This document shows, in pieces, positions 30,572 to 54,174 of a stretch of 64,000 nt of DNA. How positions within the stretch are numbered: position 1 is the stretch's first letter; each line of letters opens with the position of its first letter. Source of the stretch: Micromussa lordhowensis. Taxonomy: Eukaryota > Cnidaria > Anthozoa > Scleractinia > Lobophylliidae. The stretch lies in contig OZ026604.1 in assembly GCA_964020085.1 (NCBI GenBank), positions 1,169,501 to 1,233,500 on the forward strand, read 5' to 3'. The position numbers and the translations under genes are program-made. Below the pieces are notes generated by a model, which was not told where the DNA came from, did no database searches, and saw nothing but the letters and a program-made list of their open reading frames with translations.

Positions 30572-30761
30572 AATAGGCCATTTCCGAGTTCCCTTTTGCC
30601 TCCGTGTCAACACGAGTCTAAATGCGAAACCATTCAAATGAAAATGAGTTTCGCCTACAGGTTCATTTTCATGCAAATCAAACTCATTTTCATTTGATCA
30701 ATGGTTTCGCACTTAGACTCGTTTTGAAACAGAGGCTCAAGGGACTCGGAAATGGCCTATT
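30572..30761. repeat. Foldback element with AGGCCATTTCC ends (copy 2)
   Basis: Starts AATAGGCCATTTCCGAGT and ends ACTCGGAAATGGCCTATT, with inner arms ACGAGTCTAAATGCGAAACC and GGTTTCGCACTTAGACTCGT. Clear long inverted repeat; same family as 8454-8620. Confidence 0.8.
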
Positions 30762-30764
30762 GAG

Positions 30765-31450
30765 AGATGGAGGACGCACACTGTACGGCAACGCACGTCC
30801 AACACGTAGGGAACTCACACGGAATGAACGTAGATTTGCACAGAAAAAGCTTGGGAAATGCAAACCGTGAGGGAAGACATGAATATCACGCAGGGAACTC
30901 ACATGGGAGCGCACAAAGAATTCACAACAATGTACGCCGTAAGGGAGCGCAGCGGATAACGGGGAACTAACAGGGAACGCCCACGGAAAACGCAAACAAA
31001 TGCACGGGGAACTCATTCAGGAAGCATCAGGTATGCCAGGAACGAACGGATAGCACGTAGAAACATTACGGAGGAAATGCACAAAAGTTTGGAGGAACAA
31101 TGGAAACATAGGGAACGCGAAGTAGATAGATAGTAAACGAATAAGGAGGAGATGCTCAACGGAATGCATACGGGAACCATGCTGTAACTATGGGGAACCT
31201 CCGAGCACAAAAAACGAAAGCAATCCACTGGGAAGAGATGGGAAACCCAGGGATTCGCTTATAACAACACGCACGGGGAAATGAGTGAGGGAACGACATG
31301 TGTAAAGGAAGGGAAAACATATGGGGGAATCTTCAGCGAATGCACGGGCAATATAGCAGGGAAACCACCCATATCTCAGGGGGAACTGGGAACGCATAAC
31401 AGATGAGTGAGCCAATAGGGGAACGCGCAGCGACTAAGCAGGGGAAGCTG
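30765..31450 (+). repeat. Purine-biased repeat block 2, related to block 1
   Basis: Repeated 'gggaactcac', 'gggaacgcac' and 'acacgtaggg' phrases. Its last ~450 bp align in order with block 1 (both run: gaaccatg-tgtaact, cgcttataac or gcgtataac, acgcacgg, gaacgac-tgtgta, gcgaatgcacgggnaat). The two blocks are old direct duplicates about 4.5 kb apart. Confidence 0.75.
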
Positions 31451-31714
31451 CTAGCGAATACTGCTTCAGTCCTCTTTGAAATGAGGTTTGTTTTCCAAGA
31501 TGTGGGAAGTTCAAGGCACTCCTAAATATCAAAACATGGTTCTATGAAATCTACGTTGTTTAATGAAAGATGCTCTAATTAAAATGTTAATTATTACGAA
31601 ACAGTAATTCAAATAAATACGTTCATACAATCGTAACAGTTAAAAGCGTCCAAAATTATCAGTGAAGTGGTGTTCAAGTGGCTGTCGCAAACAATCTTTA
31701 TTTCTGCGGTTAGG

Positions 31715-31980
31715 CCTACCGTCCACACTAATCCCTCACGAAAACGGAACTTTTCTAAAACGCTCTTCAAACCCAAGGAATTTGAAAACGCGGGCTTTTC
31801 GTTTTCGTGTGGACGGAAAACATTTTTAAAACAGAGCTTTTCCGAAAACGATGGCGCCACGATAATCATAGGATTTCTCACACCGTGTTTCCCTTAGACA
31901 CAAATCCAAATTGGCCGGTCATTGCGTTTTTAAATTCCTCCGCTGTAGTGTGGACGGAAAAAGCTCTCCGGTGAAGTGGG
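31715..31980. repeat. GTCCACAC/GTGTGGAC foldback-type repeat
   Basis: The phrase CGTCCACAC and its complement GTGTGGACGG occur three times, flanking CGAAAACG and TTTTCGTTTTCG arms. Looks like a dispersed non-coding element. Confidence 0.5.
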
Positions 31981-32399
31981 TTGCTTTCTGAGATCTGTGA
32001 TAATCAAGTTTCCAGTTAAAACCAAGACCGCGCAACGAAATGGCTTACGATTCAACTGTACAGTGTTAGTCTTAACATGAAGTACAAGCAACTACTTACA
32101 ACTCCGTGCCTCGTCCTGGTGAACGCTACAGCACTTTCATCCGGGTACCTATGAATATTTTACTTCAAACCGAGACTAACACCCTACAAATGCGTCTTCA
32201 GTCTTTTTATTCAGCGGTATTGGCTAATTCGAAACTAGGCACATGGACTACAAACCTCTTGCGACGTTCTTGACCAAAGCGAACACATTTCGTCCTAGAG
32301 TAAAACCTTTCATATAAAAGCGAACGAAGTAAAACTCATTTTGCCTCCTGACTCGTTTTCAGATGGAAACAATGACGTATTGGTATGATATTCGAGCCA

Positions 32400-32580
32400 C
32401 ATACTCCAGCCAATCACAGTGATGGCACTATCTTGTCAACCAATCAGAGAAAGTCAATGGTGATTGGCTTGCTCAAATTTTCCCGCCCTAGACGCCGTCC
32501 ACGCCATTCCCTGAATTGTGATTGGCTTACTGCATTTTTTCCTCAGCGGTGATTGGTTTAAAAGATTTGTAATGCCCTAA
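32400..32580. promoter_or_regulatory. Cluster of CCAAT boxes with an E2F-like site
   Basis: Five CCAAT/ATTGG boxes in both orientations within 170 bp, with TTTTCCCGCC between them. This could be a promoter of an unrecognised transcript, but CCAATCA is also frequent elsewhere in this window. No ORF of note follows. Confidence 0.3.
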
Positions 32581-32599
32581 CTTCCTTTTCTTTGTTTAC

Positions 32600-34000
32600 A
32601 ACAGTCACAAGAGAACCATTTCAAGACGAACAGCAGCTAAGCTATCAAATTCATTAAGCAATTTCAAAATAATTCCGAATTCTTAAGCTGTCTTTTATGA
32701 TGTATAAGAAAAGATAATCGGCTCACGTTTGTCTAAATTATATATATCTTAATGCAAACCCAAAATAAACGTCTCTGACTAAAGCATTTCTAATATATGC
32801 GAAAACAAGTTTAAGAAATTCTTCAAAATAATTAAATTACAACCACTAAACTAACCACATGTAGTTCTTTGGTAATATTTTCTCATACATAGCAGCTTTT
32901 TCTATTATTATTTTTCCTGTTTATCTTGTTAACTTCTTATAATAGAAGTACTCATGCGATTCTTAAACACGAATCCTAAACCGGTTCAACCAGTTTCTGT
33001 TTTTCTTCATGATACTTGTTTAGCGTGTACCTGGAAGATTTAATCAACGTGCGATATTTTTTTTCTCGGTAACTTAATAACAAAACCACAAGTAACTGTT
33101 CGTTTGTGGCCTGGTAAATTTACAAATGATGGACGTGCACAAACACGACGAGGTCATATTTTTAAATATTTCCAGCACGTAATAATCTATAGCGAATTCC
33201 GTTTTTCTTATCTTCAGTCCATCCGGGACCTAGTATTCATCTCCTCTTATCATCTGTCGGATTCTGAAGAAAACAGAAAAAAAACACAGGAAATTACTCA
33301 CAAAAGCTCAAAGTTACAAAGGCTAGCAGGTACAAGGCTTAAAAACGGGTTTAACGATTCAAAAGAATAAACAATATGTTCCAAATTCTTAACAAGCACC
33401 AAAAACACATTTAGCGTAGTTTTTACGACTAAAATTAGTTTTCTTTCAACAAGCTAGCTTAGCTTATTAGTCGTTTCAGAAACTCTGCGAAACTGTCCTG
33501 TCCAATCAGAGTGAAGGCAACGTTGTCCTCGACCAGTCAGCAGCGAGCCCATGACCACCCGCGTAATTTCCCGCGGTTGATTTTTCGCGCTTCCACGAAT
33601 TGCATATTTTAACTTCACCTGTCAATTGCTTTATAAGCTAAATGCGAGGTTTTGCAGGGAATGTTGTACCAAACAAGCTCAACTTACTGATTAAAATATA
33701 GATGATCCAGAGTTCACGTCGACCGCGTTTAGACGAATCCCTGTTTAGACTAAGACTTTCTTAAACGCTGTCAAACATCCTTTGAAAATCAGTCCTTATC
33801 ACTTGAGTTAATCCTTCGCATTAAAAAAAATATGGCGGCTGTACATTCACCACAATACCATGCGAACCTTGCACAAGGAAACCATATTTCTGTGATATTT
33901 GTCCCTGCACTAACGACATTGTGTATGCTAGGTTAGAAGGTTTTAAAACTTCAGTGCGCGTTTTTAAGGTTTTCATCGGTATGGGTCAATGTGACAGTCA
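32600..34000. other. Intergenic DNA, no gene recognised
   Basis: A/T-rich, with a second CCAAT plus TTTCCCGCGG patch near 33500-33600. The 88-codon ORF at 33104 has no recognisable feature. Confidence 0.35.
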
Positions 34001-34012
34001 CAAACTTTTTTC

Positions 34013-34100
34013 CTACGGAGGATTCTGGACTACGGAGGATTCTGGATTCTGGATTCTACGGAGGATTCTGGCCTACGGAGGATTCTGGATTCTGGACTAA
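34013..34100 (+). repeat. Minisatellite of TACGGAGGATTCTGG units
   Basis: The 15-bp phrase occurs four times, with GATTCTGGATTCTGGA insertions between units. Confidence 0.85.
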
Positions 34101-34199
34101 GTGAATTTTTCGGGGGCTTTTCTAAAAGGAAACGCATCAAGGTGGCGATTAAAGCAACACAAATTTCACGTATTTATCCCTTAGAATCCAGTGACAACG

Positions 34200-34260
34200 G
34201 TACGAGAGTAACATATTTCTTAAATTTTTTATTTTTATTTACGTATTTATTTTTATTGAT
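34200..34260 (-). terminator. Possible JNK poly(A) region
   Basis: Several TTTATT (AATAAA on the - strand) lie in a T-rich stretch about 1.1 kb beyond the JNK stop. No closer canonical signal was noticed. Weak support. Confidence 0.25.
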
Positions 34261-34461
34261 TTACTGACCTTGAGCCTAAAGTTCCACTTGCCGACTGCGT
34301 GTCCCGTTTTTTACGTTTAGCTTTCTTTTTGGAACTTTCTAGTCCTAAAGATTTACGCACATGTTCTACAGTGAAGCACAACGTACCGTTGTCACTCTCG
34401 AAAAAAAGGTTTCCATTTTGACAGGTTTTCACATCTTTGTGTTGGTTTGTTTAAATTTCTA

Positions 34462-34606
34462 AGCCAATCAAAGCAAGAGCAACTTAGCGGCACGTGCCTA
34501 ATTTGACGTCTCCTCAGCCAATCAAGCTGTGAGCTCGTGCAAGTTATTGGCACGTGACAACTTTGACGTCTGCACGTGTGATTTGACGCTTGTTTTTTTA
34601 TTGGCT
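34462..34606. promoter_or_regulatory. Duplicated CCAAT / E-box / CRE motif array
   Basis: Two successive modules of AGCCAATCAA, GGCACGTG and TTTGACGTCT. Module starts are at 34462 and 34516; CACGTG at 34491, 34551 and 34573; TTTGACGTC at 34502 and 34562, plus TTTGACG at 34582; a final ATTGGCT closes the array. The spacing within modules is kept. It reads like a bHLH/CREB/NF-Y enhancer or a transposon-borne promoter; no gene start was identified beside it. Confidence 0.45.
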
Positions 34607-34949
34607 GGGATATGGGAAGCCAGCAAAAAGATGTGGAAACTGTCGAGTGAGAAGGTACGATGCGTTTCACATTGACACTGTAACATTTTTAACTATTTGT
34701 TAACTTTTCCAACTTAAGTTTAAATTTAACTAATTTAAAAATATTAATAACTTTTATACAAACTTCCAAGCTCATTCACCTCGTTGAACATAAAACAATC
34801 CGTTTATCAAGTTTTAAATCAGTCAGTTATAATTCTAAACTGTAAGTTCCCAAAAAACAGCCCGGTTATCAAGTTTTAGATCTGTCAGTTATTATTCTAA
34901 ACTGAAAGGTTGAGTACTTTAGTGATAATTAATGATGTATTTAACTCTA

Positions 34950-35185
34950 GGCTACAAGCAGTCCTCTTACTCTTAGTCTGTCGAACGTGACGCAAAAGAA
35001 CAAATTAGAAGGAAAAAAGTCCGCGCCTGCCTTCTCGCACTCGCGAGGGTTTTTTCCTCGCGAGGACCTTTTTCCTCCCGAGAACCTTTTTCCTCGCGAG
35101 GACCTTTTTCCTCGCAAGGACCTTTTTCCTCTCGCGCGTTCTGTTGCGTCACGGTCGAAAGATTAAGGGGACCCCTTGTAGTCTA
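34950..35185. repeat. GACTACAAG-family foldback with an internal 18-bp minisatellite
   Basis: Outer arms GGCTACAAGCAGTCC and GGACCCCTTGTAGTC, then TCGAACGTGACGC and GCGTCACGGTCGA. The centre (35050-35132) is a tandem array of CCTCGCGAGGACCTTTTT. Related to 20849-21037. Confidence 0.7.
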
Positions 35186-35346
35186 AATTAAATTGGTCAA
35201 ACTTCCTTCTCGGGTATTTGAATGAGCTCTAAGTCAGTGTTACGCAACATGACGTCAATTAGACGAGATCACTTCCGAGCTCGACACGATCTAATCGAAG
35301 ATTTACCGACAACGACCCGAGCTTCCCCGACTGACCATTACAGGAT

Positions 35347-47319
<11,973 letters not shown>

Positions 47320-47780
47320 TCATCTGTCGGCCATAATGAGATGTGGACCGTTGCGAACAGAGCATGCGTTAACTCTGACCGTTCTGTTCGATTTAGTACT
47401 GGGTTCTAAGATAAACTTCACAAGGTATATGAAGGAAATATTAATTTTATTATATATTAATTTATTATATGGCTACAAAAGTACGCGCACTCTGATTGGC
47501 TGCTGAGCGGGCATTATTTTCTTGTAATGACCGGGCATTATGAAATTTTTTCTCCGCTCGACGGCTCTTTTGACTATGTGCGCGTGGGCGAAAACAACAG
47601 AAAAGATGGACAAAGTACTACTATATTTTCAATAACTGAGAGAAAAACTAGCACACAGATACTTCTTTAGATTGAGCGACGAAAAAAGCCGTAGCGCGCG
47701 CAAGCGGATGTGGAAAATTACTTGCGGTGTTCAGTTTATTATATTCAAGAATAGCGCTTAAAAGGCCATATAATAAATAA

Positions 47781-47920
47781 CTTATTAACCTCGTCCGTTC
47801 GGTCATTACAGGGAAATCTCAGACCTCGGCCTTAATGTATTGACCTCGCTATCGCTCGGTCAATACATCAAGGACTCGGTCTGAGATTTCCCTGTAATGA
47901 CCTCACTCTCGGTTAATAAG
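47781..47920. repeat. Foldback element CTTATTAACC, upstream of JNK
   Basis: CTTATTAACC and GGTTAATAAG ends, with near-perfect arms through GGTCATTACAGGGAAATC and a GCGAG/CTCGC centre. Confidence 0.85.
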
Positions 47921-48311
47921 TAGTATTTAATTTTTATTATGAATAACTTACCACGCTATAGCGTTTACCATTTGTTAATTAGTTTTTTTTTAAGGGTCGT
48001 AAATTAAAATATCTCGAACAGATGCACCATCTTGTCAGGCACTACATTAAAATGACCAGAAGAATTCCTTTTTTGCCAAGTTATACATAATAAGGGACAG
48101 ATATGAAAGTATGTGAAACAGTGAAAGGGGTACCAAGAATAATATCAGCTAATACCTTTATGATAGAGTACAAATGCAATCTTCTGAATAATCAAACTTG
48201 ACTTCATTCGTTTGTTTATTTTCCAACTTTCTAGGCAGAATTTTAGAAATGGTAGTTAAACGTCGTCATTTCTGCATGTATTGCGTGCAGTTTATTTAAT
48301 TTAAGGTATAC

Positions 48312-48401
48312 AAAGGGGTACCTTTTCTGTCAAAATGGTATACGAAAGGGTAAGGAGTGGGACCTAGGAGCGGAGCCTCCCCAGCGTACCTCCTGGGAGA
48401 G
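48312..48401. repeat. Relative of the GGGGTACTCC repeat (8856 family)
   Basis: Contains AAAGGGGTACCTTTT, 'cgaaagggtaaggagtgggacct' and 'gcggagcctccccagcgtac', in the same order as at 8856-9044. Confidence 0.45.
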
Positions 48402-48423
48402 CATGTACTAGCGTCGGCTATTT

Positions 48424-48719
48424 AACAATTATTCCACAAGCGCGCGTTGGATATGAGATGGTAGATAGCCAACGAGGTGTATAGCGCCGAGTTGACTATA
48501 ATCATCTCATATCCAACAAGAGTGAGTGGAATAATTGTTTTGTTAAAAACGCCCCAAAAATAGAGCAAACTAAACTTAGAAAAATAATAATACGCCTCAA
48601 AAAAATCACGCGCAAGCTTTCCACATTCGTAGAGCATGGTATAATGGCTCATAACCCATGATGGCTAAGCCAATGAAAACTCTCGAATTGCATTATCCAA
48701 TTATCCAGTTTTTAATAAT
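48424..48719 (+). repeat. Two-hairpin foldback, second subfamily (copy 1)
   Basis: First hairpin AACAATTATTCCACAAGCG / GGAATAATTGTT with GTTGGATATGAGATG stems; linker; second hairpin around GGCTCATAACCCATGATGG / GGCTAAGCC; end CCAGTTTTTAATAA. Other copies are at 59540-60246 and 61039-61330. Confidence 0.75.
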
Positions 48720-49966
48720 TGCGGATAACCCACAACACATGACGAGAGCGTTCCCAGTCAATTATATTTTTCTTTTCCCAATGATGAGTTTTCTGTTCGT
48801 AGTCTATGTTGTTCCAGTATCATGTCAGACAAGTTTAAATGTGCATATATTGTCGTTAAGAATTCAGGACAAGCGATAGTTTACTTCATTCATGGCGTGC
48901 CTTTTTTATTACTTTTTTCCTCGCTGAATTACTCGCGATTGCTGGACTGTGCGCTGACAACCTGTAACATTTCACTATCATTAAAGATTACGAATTATAC
49001 ATGCACTAGTTATTGGCATCAAAAATTTAATAAACTGTGAAATTACTCAGAGCTAAAACTAAAGCTTATTGGCCGGCTAATATGTGGAAAAGAAATAGAA
49101 TGTTCTCTGTATACCTGGCAAATAAGCTAAACAAATAAAATAAACAACTGCGAAAACTTAACCTGTTAACGCTGCCAAAAGGTGTTGGAAAGCCACAGTT
49201 CATCACTAGACGGCTGTCTAGCTCTCCGTTGTTAAGGATTGCTGACCAACCAAAGCCAAGGCCGCAATCACCAGGTCCTGGGAGAAGACTCAGATTCATT
49301 CTGATATATTCTGGAGATGCATACTAGTCATTAGGTCCAACTTCAACCGTCATCTGGCGTCGGCTGGAAACTGGACAGTGATTCTGGCAGCGTACGCTCC
49401 ATCGACAAAGGAGCAGTTTCCGCTTGTGACAACCGCAGAGTGACCCAACTCGGGAAGATGAATCTTGAATCTTGAATCCACTTGCGACAAACTTCTTCCC
49501 GTTAAAACGCTTTCGACTCTCAGGAAACAAATCTACTTGTATGGGGGAGAGGTAGATAGTGGCTCCACTCTAGCACGGCTGTCAACGAAGTCGAGGGAGG
49601 GGTAGGTGAGGAACATCTCTCTCTTTCTAACCGCTCTGTCCCAGTGCTCTATATATTGCAAACATTTGAACGGCGTCTGCAGTGTGGCTAGGCAGCGGTC
49701 ATGGTTTTGAATAAATAGACTCAAATAAATAGACTGGTTTATTATTAAATCACATCGCAGTAAAATACTGAATTGCGTAATTATTTACAAACTACAAATA
49801 TACAAATATAAATATAATGATTTAAAGTTCTATTAAAACGTTTTCAATCATCTCAAATTGACTTGGTTACCGCCGCCCACTTCACGAAAAACGAATTCAC
49901 CTCACCTCACCTATCCTCTTCGCGCTCTGTTGCGCATTAGGTCGAAACGAAAAACGAATTAGCAAA

Positions 49967-50900
49967 TCACTTTGTCTTGACTTCTGGTACATTGTACGTT
50001 CTTTGGCGTCTGAAATTATAATGAGGGTTGTAGGCTTCGGGGATTGGGTGATGTAGTTTGCTGTCCTGATTCTCGTTGATTGATCTAAATAACGACTTTG
50101 TAATGTCTTCGTAGTGTTCCCTGACAGAGGTCAAACAGGAGCGCCCTAACGCTTCCCCGTACGGCATTCTAGGAAAAATACACGCCAGAGCTCTTTTCTG
50201 AACGCTTTCTAACTCCGACTGTAAATACTGAGGTAGAGAATAATGAAAAACTGGACAAGTGTAATCAAGGGAAGATCTAATACATGCGCAGTAGTAGGCG
50301 ACAAGATCCTTGGCTGGAACGCGCACACGTTTAAGTTGCACAAGGAAATATATTTTCTTAGCCGCTTTCTTAATTAAACTACCGACGTGATCGTTCAATG
50401 TTAGCGTGTTGTTAATGCTAAGGCCGGGAAGCTTGCTAGAAGTTGTTGCTTGGATCTGAATCCCATCAAGTGTGACTGGGTCAAAATGTTCCGGGGAACG
50501 ACAGAAGCTGATGGTGAGCTCTTTAGTCCTCTCAAGGTTAAGCTGGAAAATTTTTTTCCGCTGACCAGTTGGAAACGTAGTCTTCTGCTTCTTGTGCTCT
50601 ACTTTGTTGCCCCTTCGGTACTTTTTCTGACAAGGTGTTATCATCCACGTAATTCCACATCCCAAAGAGCGCACTGGGGGTTAAAAGATCGTTGATCATG
50701 AGCAAAAAAAGCCAAGGTCCTAATTTAGTCCCTTGGGGGACACCTGCTGGTACCGCGCCCCATTCGGACAAACAGTCACGGCTGAATTTCACCCTCTGCG
50801 GGGACCGATCCGACAGGAAGTCCAGAATCCAATTAACGATACTGTTGGAGACTTCGACTTCCTTAAGTTTGGCTGCCAGCTACTCCTAATCAATATTTCG
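49967..50900 (-). mobile_element. 5'-truncated non-LTR retrotransposon RT fragment, copy A (frameshifted)
   Basis: The - strand shows RT motifs VPQGTKLGPWLFLLMINDL and YVDD in one frame (50792-50538). A frame change near 50550 leads into the C-terminal part (LNLERTKELTISF, KIYFLVQLKRVRVPAKDL, YNFRRQRTYNVPEVKTK) ending at 49967. The endonuclease and N-terminal RT are missing. Inactive. Confidence 0.85.
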
Positions 50901-51908
50901 AGCTGCGACATAATCATTAGGCAAAAAAACCGTTTTTTTTCTGAGTATCGCAATATTCATTTCACCGGACATATGGCTCTTCCTCTGAGATAATTATGAA
51001 TTTATAAGCTAAACTCTTTGCTCTATATATGCTTCGCACTTTTCGCACAAAGCCTTGTGCAGCCAGCAAAATCTTTCTTCTCAAAAGATCTCATTAAGGT
51101 TCTTTATATATTGTACTGTCATGAAAAACAAAGGGGTTTGACAACACTAGAAACATTTTCAAAGCACGAGTGTTTTTGGCTGCCGCAAGTTTTCTAAACG
51201 CCTGGAGTGCAAGTTTTACAACAGTAAGATAATAGCTTAAGTTTCCTTTCGTATAGATTCTGCATGCGCGGGAAAAAAATAAGTATATATTTGGTGTTTA
51301 TACTCTGATACAACATATATTTTTAACCAATCAGGAGGAGCACAGATTCTAAACTTAATTAACGTTTGTAGAACGAGCTGTTTAACGACCCTGTTTTATG
51401 TTCGCTGTGGGTGGTCCAATTGATCTTAATTTAATTAAAAACTATTTTCGAAACAAGGCTAGACTTGGCAACCTAGGGCCAAAAACCAATATTCAAATGA
51501 AATGAAATGAAAGCTACGTTAAAATTATTAAGTGCAATTGGATTTGTCATTTTCTCGAGCCTGGAGAAGCTAAAATGCTACACGTGATAAAATAGATTCC
51601 TAAAATGCTCAGCCAATTATAGTTATACAAGAGTTGCGTTTGTTTGTTCTTTTCTTTTAAAAAATGATAAAATCAGCCTAAGAATAGTACAAATACTTGT
51701 GGATCGAAATGGTCCGATCGATCAAAGCGGGCTTGACATGTTGATTCCTGTATCAGCGGAAGAGAAATATTTTGATTACTTGTTGTTTTATACGCACTAT
51801 TTTTTGTTATTATTTGAGACGCAGATGTTTTAAAGGTGAGATTATTGAGAATTCAGTTATTTTTGTCACTGATTCAGAAATTTCGGGCTGAATTTTTTCC
51901 CAAGCAAT

Positions 51909-53145
51909 ATGGCTCTTCCCCAAGTCATTGCAGTTTTTCATGCGCTTTTCAACGTGATCGGCCTTCCTGGAAATTTGCTGGTAATAGTAACGGTCACTTT
52001 GGACAGACGATTTCACCTGATGCGGTATATCCTACTGGCCAGCATCGCAGTATCTGATTTTCTCGCTCTAGTTCTCACCAATTCATTCCGCATCGAAAGT
52101 ACAGTACAAGAAAGATGGTTATACGGCCAAACAATGTGTTACCTCCAGCCGTTCTTTGTGAGATACTTTTACTTTAACACAGTTCTTCACCTGATAGCCG
52201 TGTCCTTTGAGCGATATAAGGCCATTGTCAAATCGCCTTTGACTTACGATGGAACGATTACCAAGAGCAGAGTTGTACTGATGTTTCTGATCTGGGTAGC
52301 GCCAATCCCATTTTCTATCGGTCCGTTTGTTGGCTGGGGCCAATATGTTTACAATCCTGGCCCCAGTTGTTCAAAGGCTGGACAACGCTATCCGCCGGAT
52401 AAATCACTATCCAGCGGATAAGTGTTAACAAAACAAACCACGCTATCCACTGGATAGTCAGGATTTATCCGGTGGATAGCGTTATCCACCTTTCGAACAA
52501 CCCGGGCCAGAAGTCTTCTCCTGTGAACAGACCTGGGATGTACACGACAAAAACACTGCAAGGAACGCAGCGGTTTTTCTTGTTGTTACCTTTATAGCAC
52601 CGTCCCTGATAATCGTGTTTCTAAACTGGTCAGTCTTCAAGACAGCAAAAACTCTGCGGCGAAACTTAACCCAAGCTGGCCGAGTTGGACCTCCAAGCCT
52701 CACACGCTCTGAAAGCCAGCTACGCGAGATATCAAAGAAAATGAACGAAAGAAAGGCAGCAGTTGATGTGTGTATCATCATCGCGGCCTTTATGCTGTGT
52801 TTTCTTCCTGTCTGGATCGTGGGGATCTGTCGTCAATTTGTCAAGAGTATTAAAGTTCCGGTCAAGCTCTTATTTGTCACCAATACTATCTTTTGCGCCA
52901 GTTCTCTGTGTAATCCGATCGTCTATTCCATTCGTAAAAGAGACTTTCGAACCGGGGTTAAGAATTTGTTGAGACGGATTGAAGTTTGTGGAAGTTCTAA
53001 CAACGTCAAAGCCAACGAGGTTAGCATAAACAACTTTGCATTTGGACATAGACTCGGCTCAGGAACCTTTAATACAAAACCAAGGGCAGCACAGGAAACC
53101 CAACATCCACAATTGCTATCTATTACGCTAATAGAACTAACTTGA
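51909..53145 (+). pseudogene. Rhodopsin-class GPCR, copy A, disrupted by a foldback insertion
   Basis: Same gene as 57290-58360. Intact from ATG 51909 to codon ~149 (...YVYNP). A 151-bp foldback (52358-52508) then adds a frameshift and stop (ORF ends 52421). Coding resumes after the insertion and runs to the end with NPIVY intact. One extra base near 53071 changes the C-terminal tail relative to copy B. A truncated product would keep only TM1-TM4. If the insert were spliced as an intron the gene could survive, but no GT-AG pair at its ends fits. Confidence 0.9.
52358..52508. mobile_element. 151-bp MITE inside the GPCR copy A
   Basis: Exact borders come from comparison with copy B (AATCC | AGAAG). 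Inverted ends of about 36 bp start TGGCCC(C/G)(A/G)GTTGTTC and reach GCTATCC; inside is a second set of TATCCRSYGGATA palindromes. CC lies on both sides, so any target duplication is 2 bp at most. No coding capacity. Confidence 0.9.
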
Positions 53146-53403
53146 GAGAACGAGCCTCCTACATAATAAGTCAACTAAGGCTTTAATTTCACAACTGCTT
53201 AAGTTGTGTGTAAAACTTCGATGATCGATCATGTCTTAACAAAATAAGTCGGTGGCTAAAATTTCACTCCTGCACCTCCTTTAGACGAGACCTTCTCAAT
53301 CCTCCACCAATCCACCCCTTTTCCACGCGGAGTTTGCACTTTGAAAGCGAGGCTTACTTGATGATGCAGCAAGTTTGACTGACGTCACTACAACTATCCA
53401 TTT

Positions 53404-53964
53404 TGCCTTCACTACACAATCGAACACACTCAAAGGTTGAGGCATGGGCGCGTTGGTCAGCCAGGCCCAAGATATGTTTAATTGCGACAATAAGCTTACA
53501 CTGAACAAAATGGATAAGATACATCAAGTAACGTCCTACATGCGCCAAAGCCGGACACGTAATCCCCAAAACCCTCTTGTTAGGAAAAATAGGGACGGTG
53601 TACCCCCGACCAAATGCAGTGGCGCTACCTTTGGGGTTTTAAGGTTGGTCTATAAACAAGAGAATGAAAAGCAAATCATATGACGCTAAATTACACAATA
53701 AAATCAGCCTAAATGGGAAAATGCCAGTGGCAAGGCTGACCGTAGAATGTCACAAGTTTCTCAACCGTCTCTTTTTACAAACGTACTACCCATGAACCCT
53801 AGCGTACTACGCTCGCACCCAGTTCTCGGTTCCGTGTCGGCAAAATATTAATTTATGTCAATTGCCTGATTTCATACCGTGAAGGACTAGGTACGAGTCT
53901 GTAAATTATGGGATTAGCAACTATTGATCCACATAGTCAGAAAGAGCACACCGAGATTCACAAA
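53404..53964. other. Spacer between duplication copies, no gene seen
   Basis: Unique sequence between the end of copy A and the inverted repeat at 53965. The 79-codon ORF at 53444 has no recognisable feature. Confidence 0.4.
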
Positions 53965-54174
53965 ATCCCCAAGTTTGGTGTTAATCGGGCTAATTTTCAC
54001 TGAGATAGAGGCATTTAAAAACAAAAAAATTTACAAAGAAATGTATGGAAATGCGGACTTGTCCGGATTTGTCCGGATTTTAATACATTTCTTTGTAAAT
54101 TTTTTTTGTTTTTAAATGCCTCTATCTCAGTGAAAATTAGCCCGATTAGCCCGATTAACAGCAAACTTGGGGAT
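53965..54174. repeat. Long inverted repeat at the duplication junction
   Basis: Arms of about 80-85 bp: from ATCCCCAAGTTTGGTGTTAA through TTTCACTGAGATAGAGGC to AAGAAATGTAT, then the reverse complement ending AACTTGGGGAT at 54174. The ~43-bp loop has GGACTTGTCC and GTCCGGATTTGTCCGGATTT. The right arm ends exactly where homology to copy A begins (54173). Confidence 0.9.

Larger units (their letters stand above)
48806..53403 (+). repeat. Segmental tandem duplication, copy A
   Basis: Matches 54173-58634 nearly base for base from ATGTTGTTCCAG to CAACTATCCATTT. Copy A is longer mainly because of the 151-bp foldback inserted in its GPCR. The two copies are direct repeats separated by about 770 bp. 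Each holds a truncated LINE on - and a GPCR on +. Confidence 0.95.

Noticed and set aside
48822..49299. Identical small ORFs in both duplication copies (72 and 77 codons)
   Set aside because: The copies are so young that identity carries no evidence of selection, and no domain was seen.
52358..52508. Intron in GPCR copy A
   Set aside because: The insert has inverted terminal repeats, lacks GT-AG at its borders, and is absent from the otherwise matching copy B, which is single-exon.
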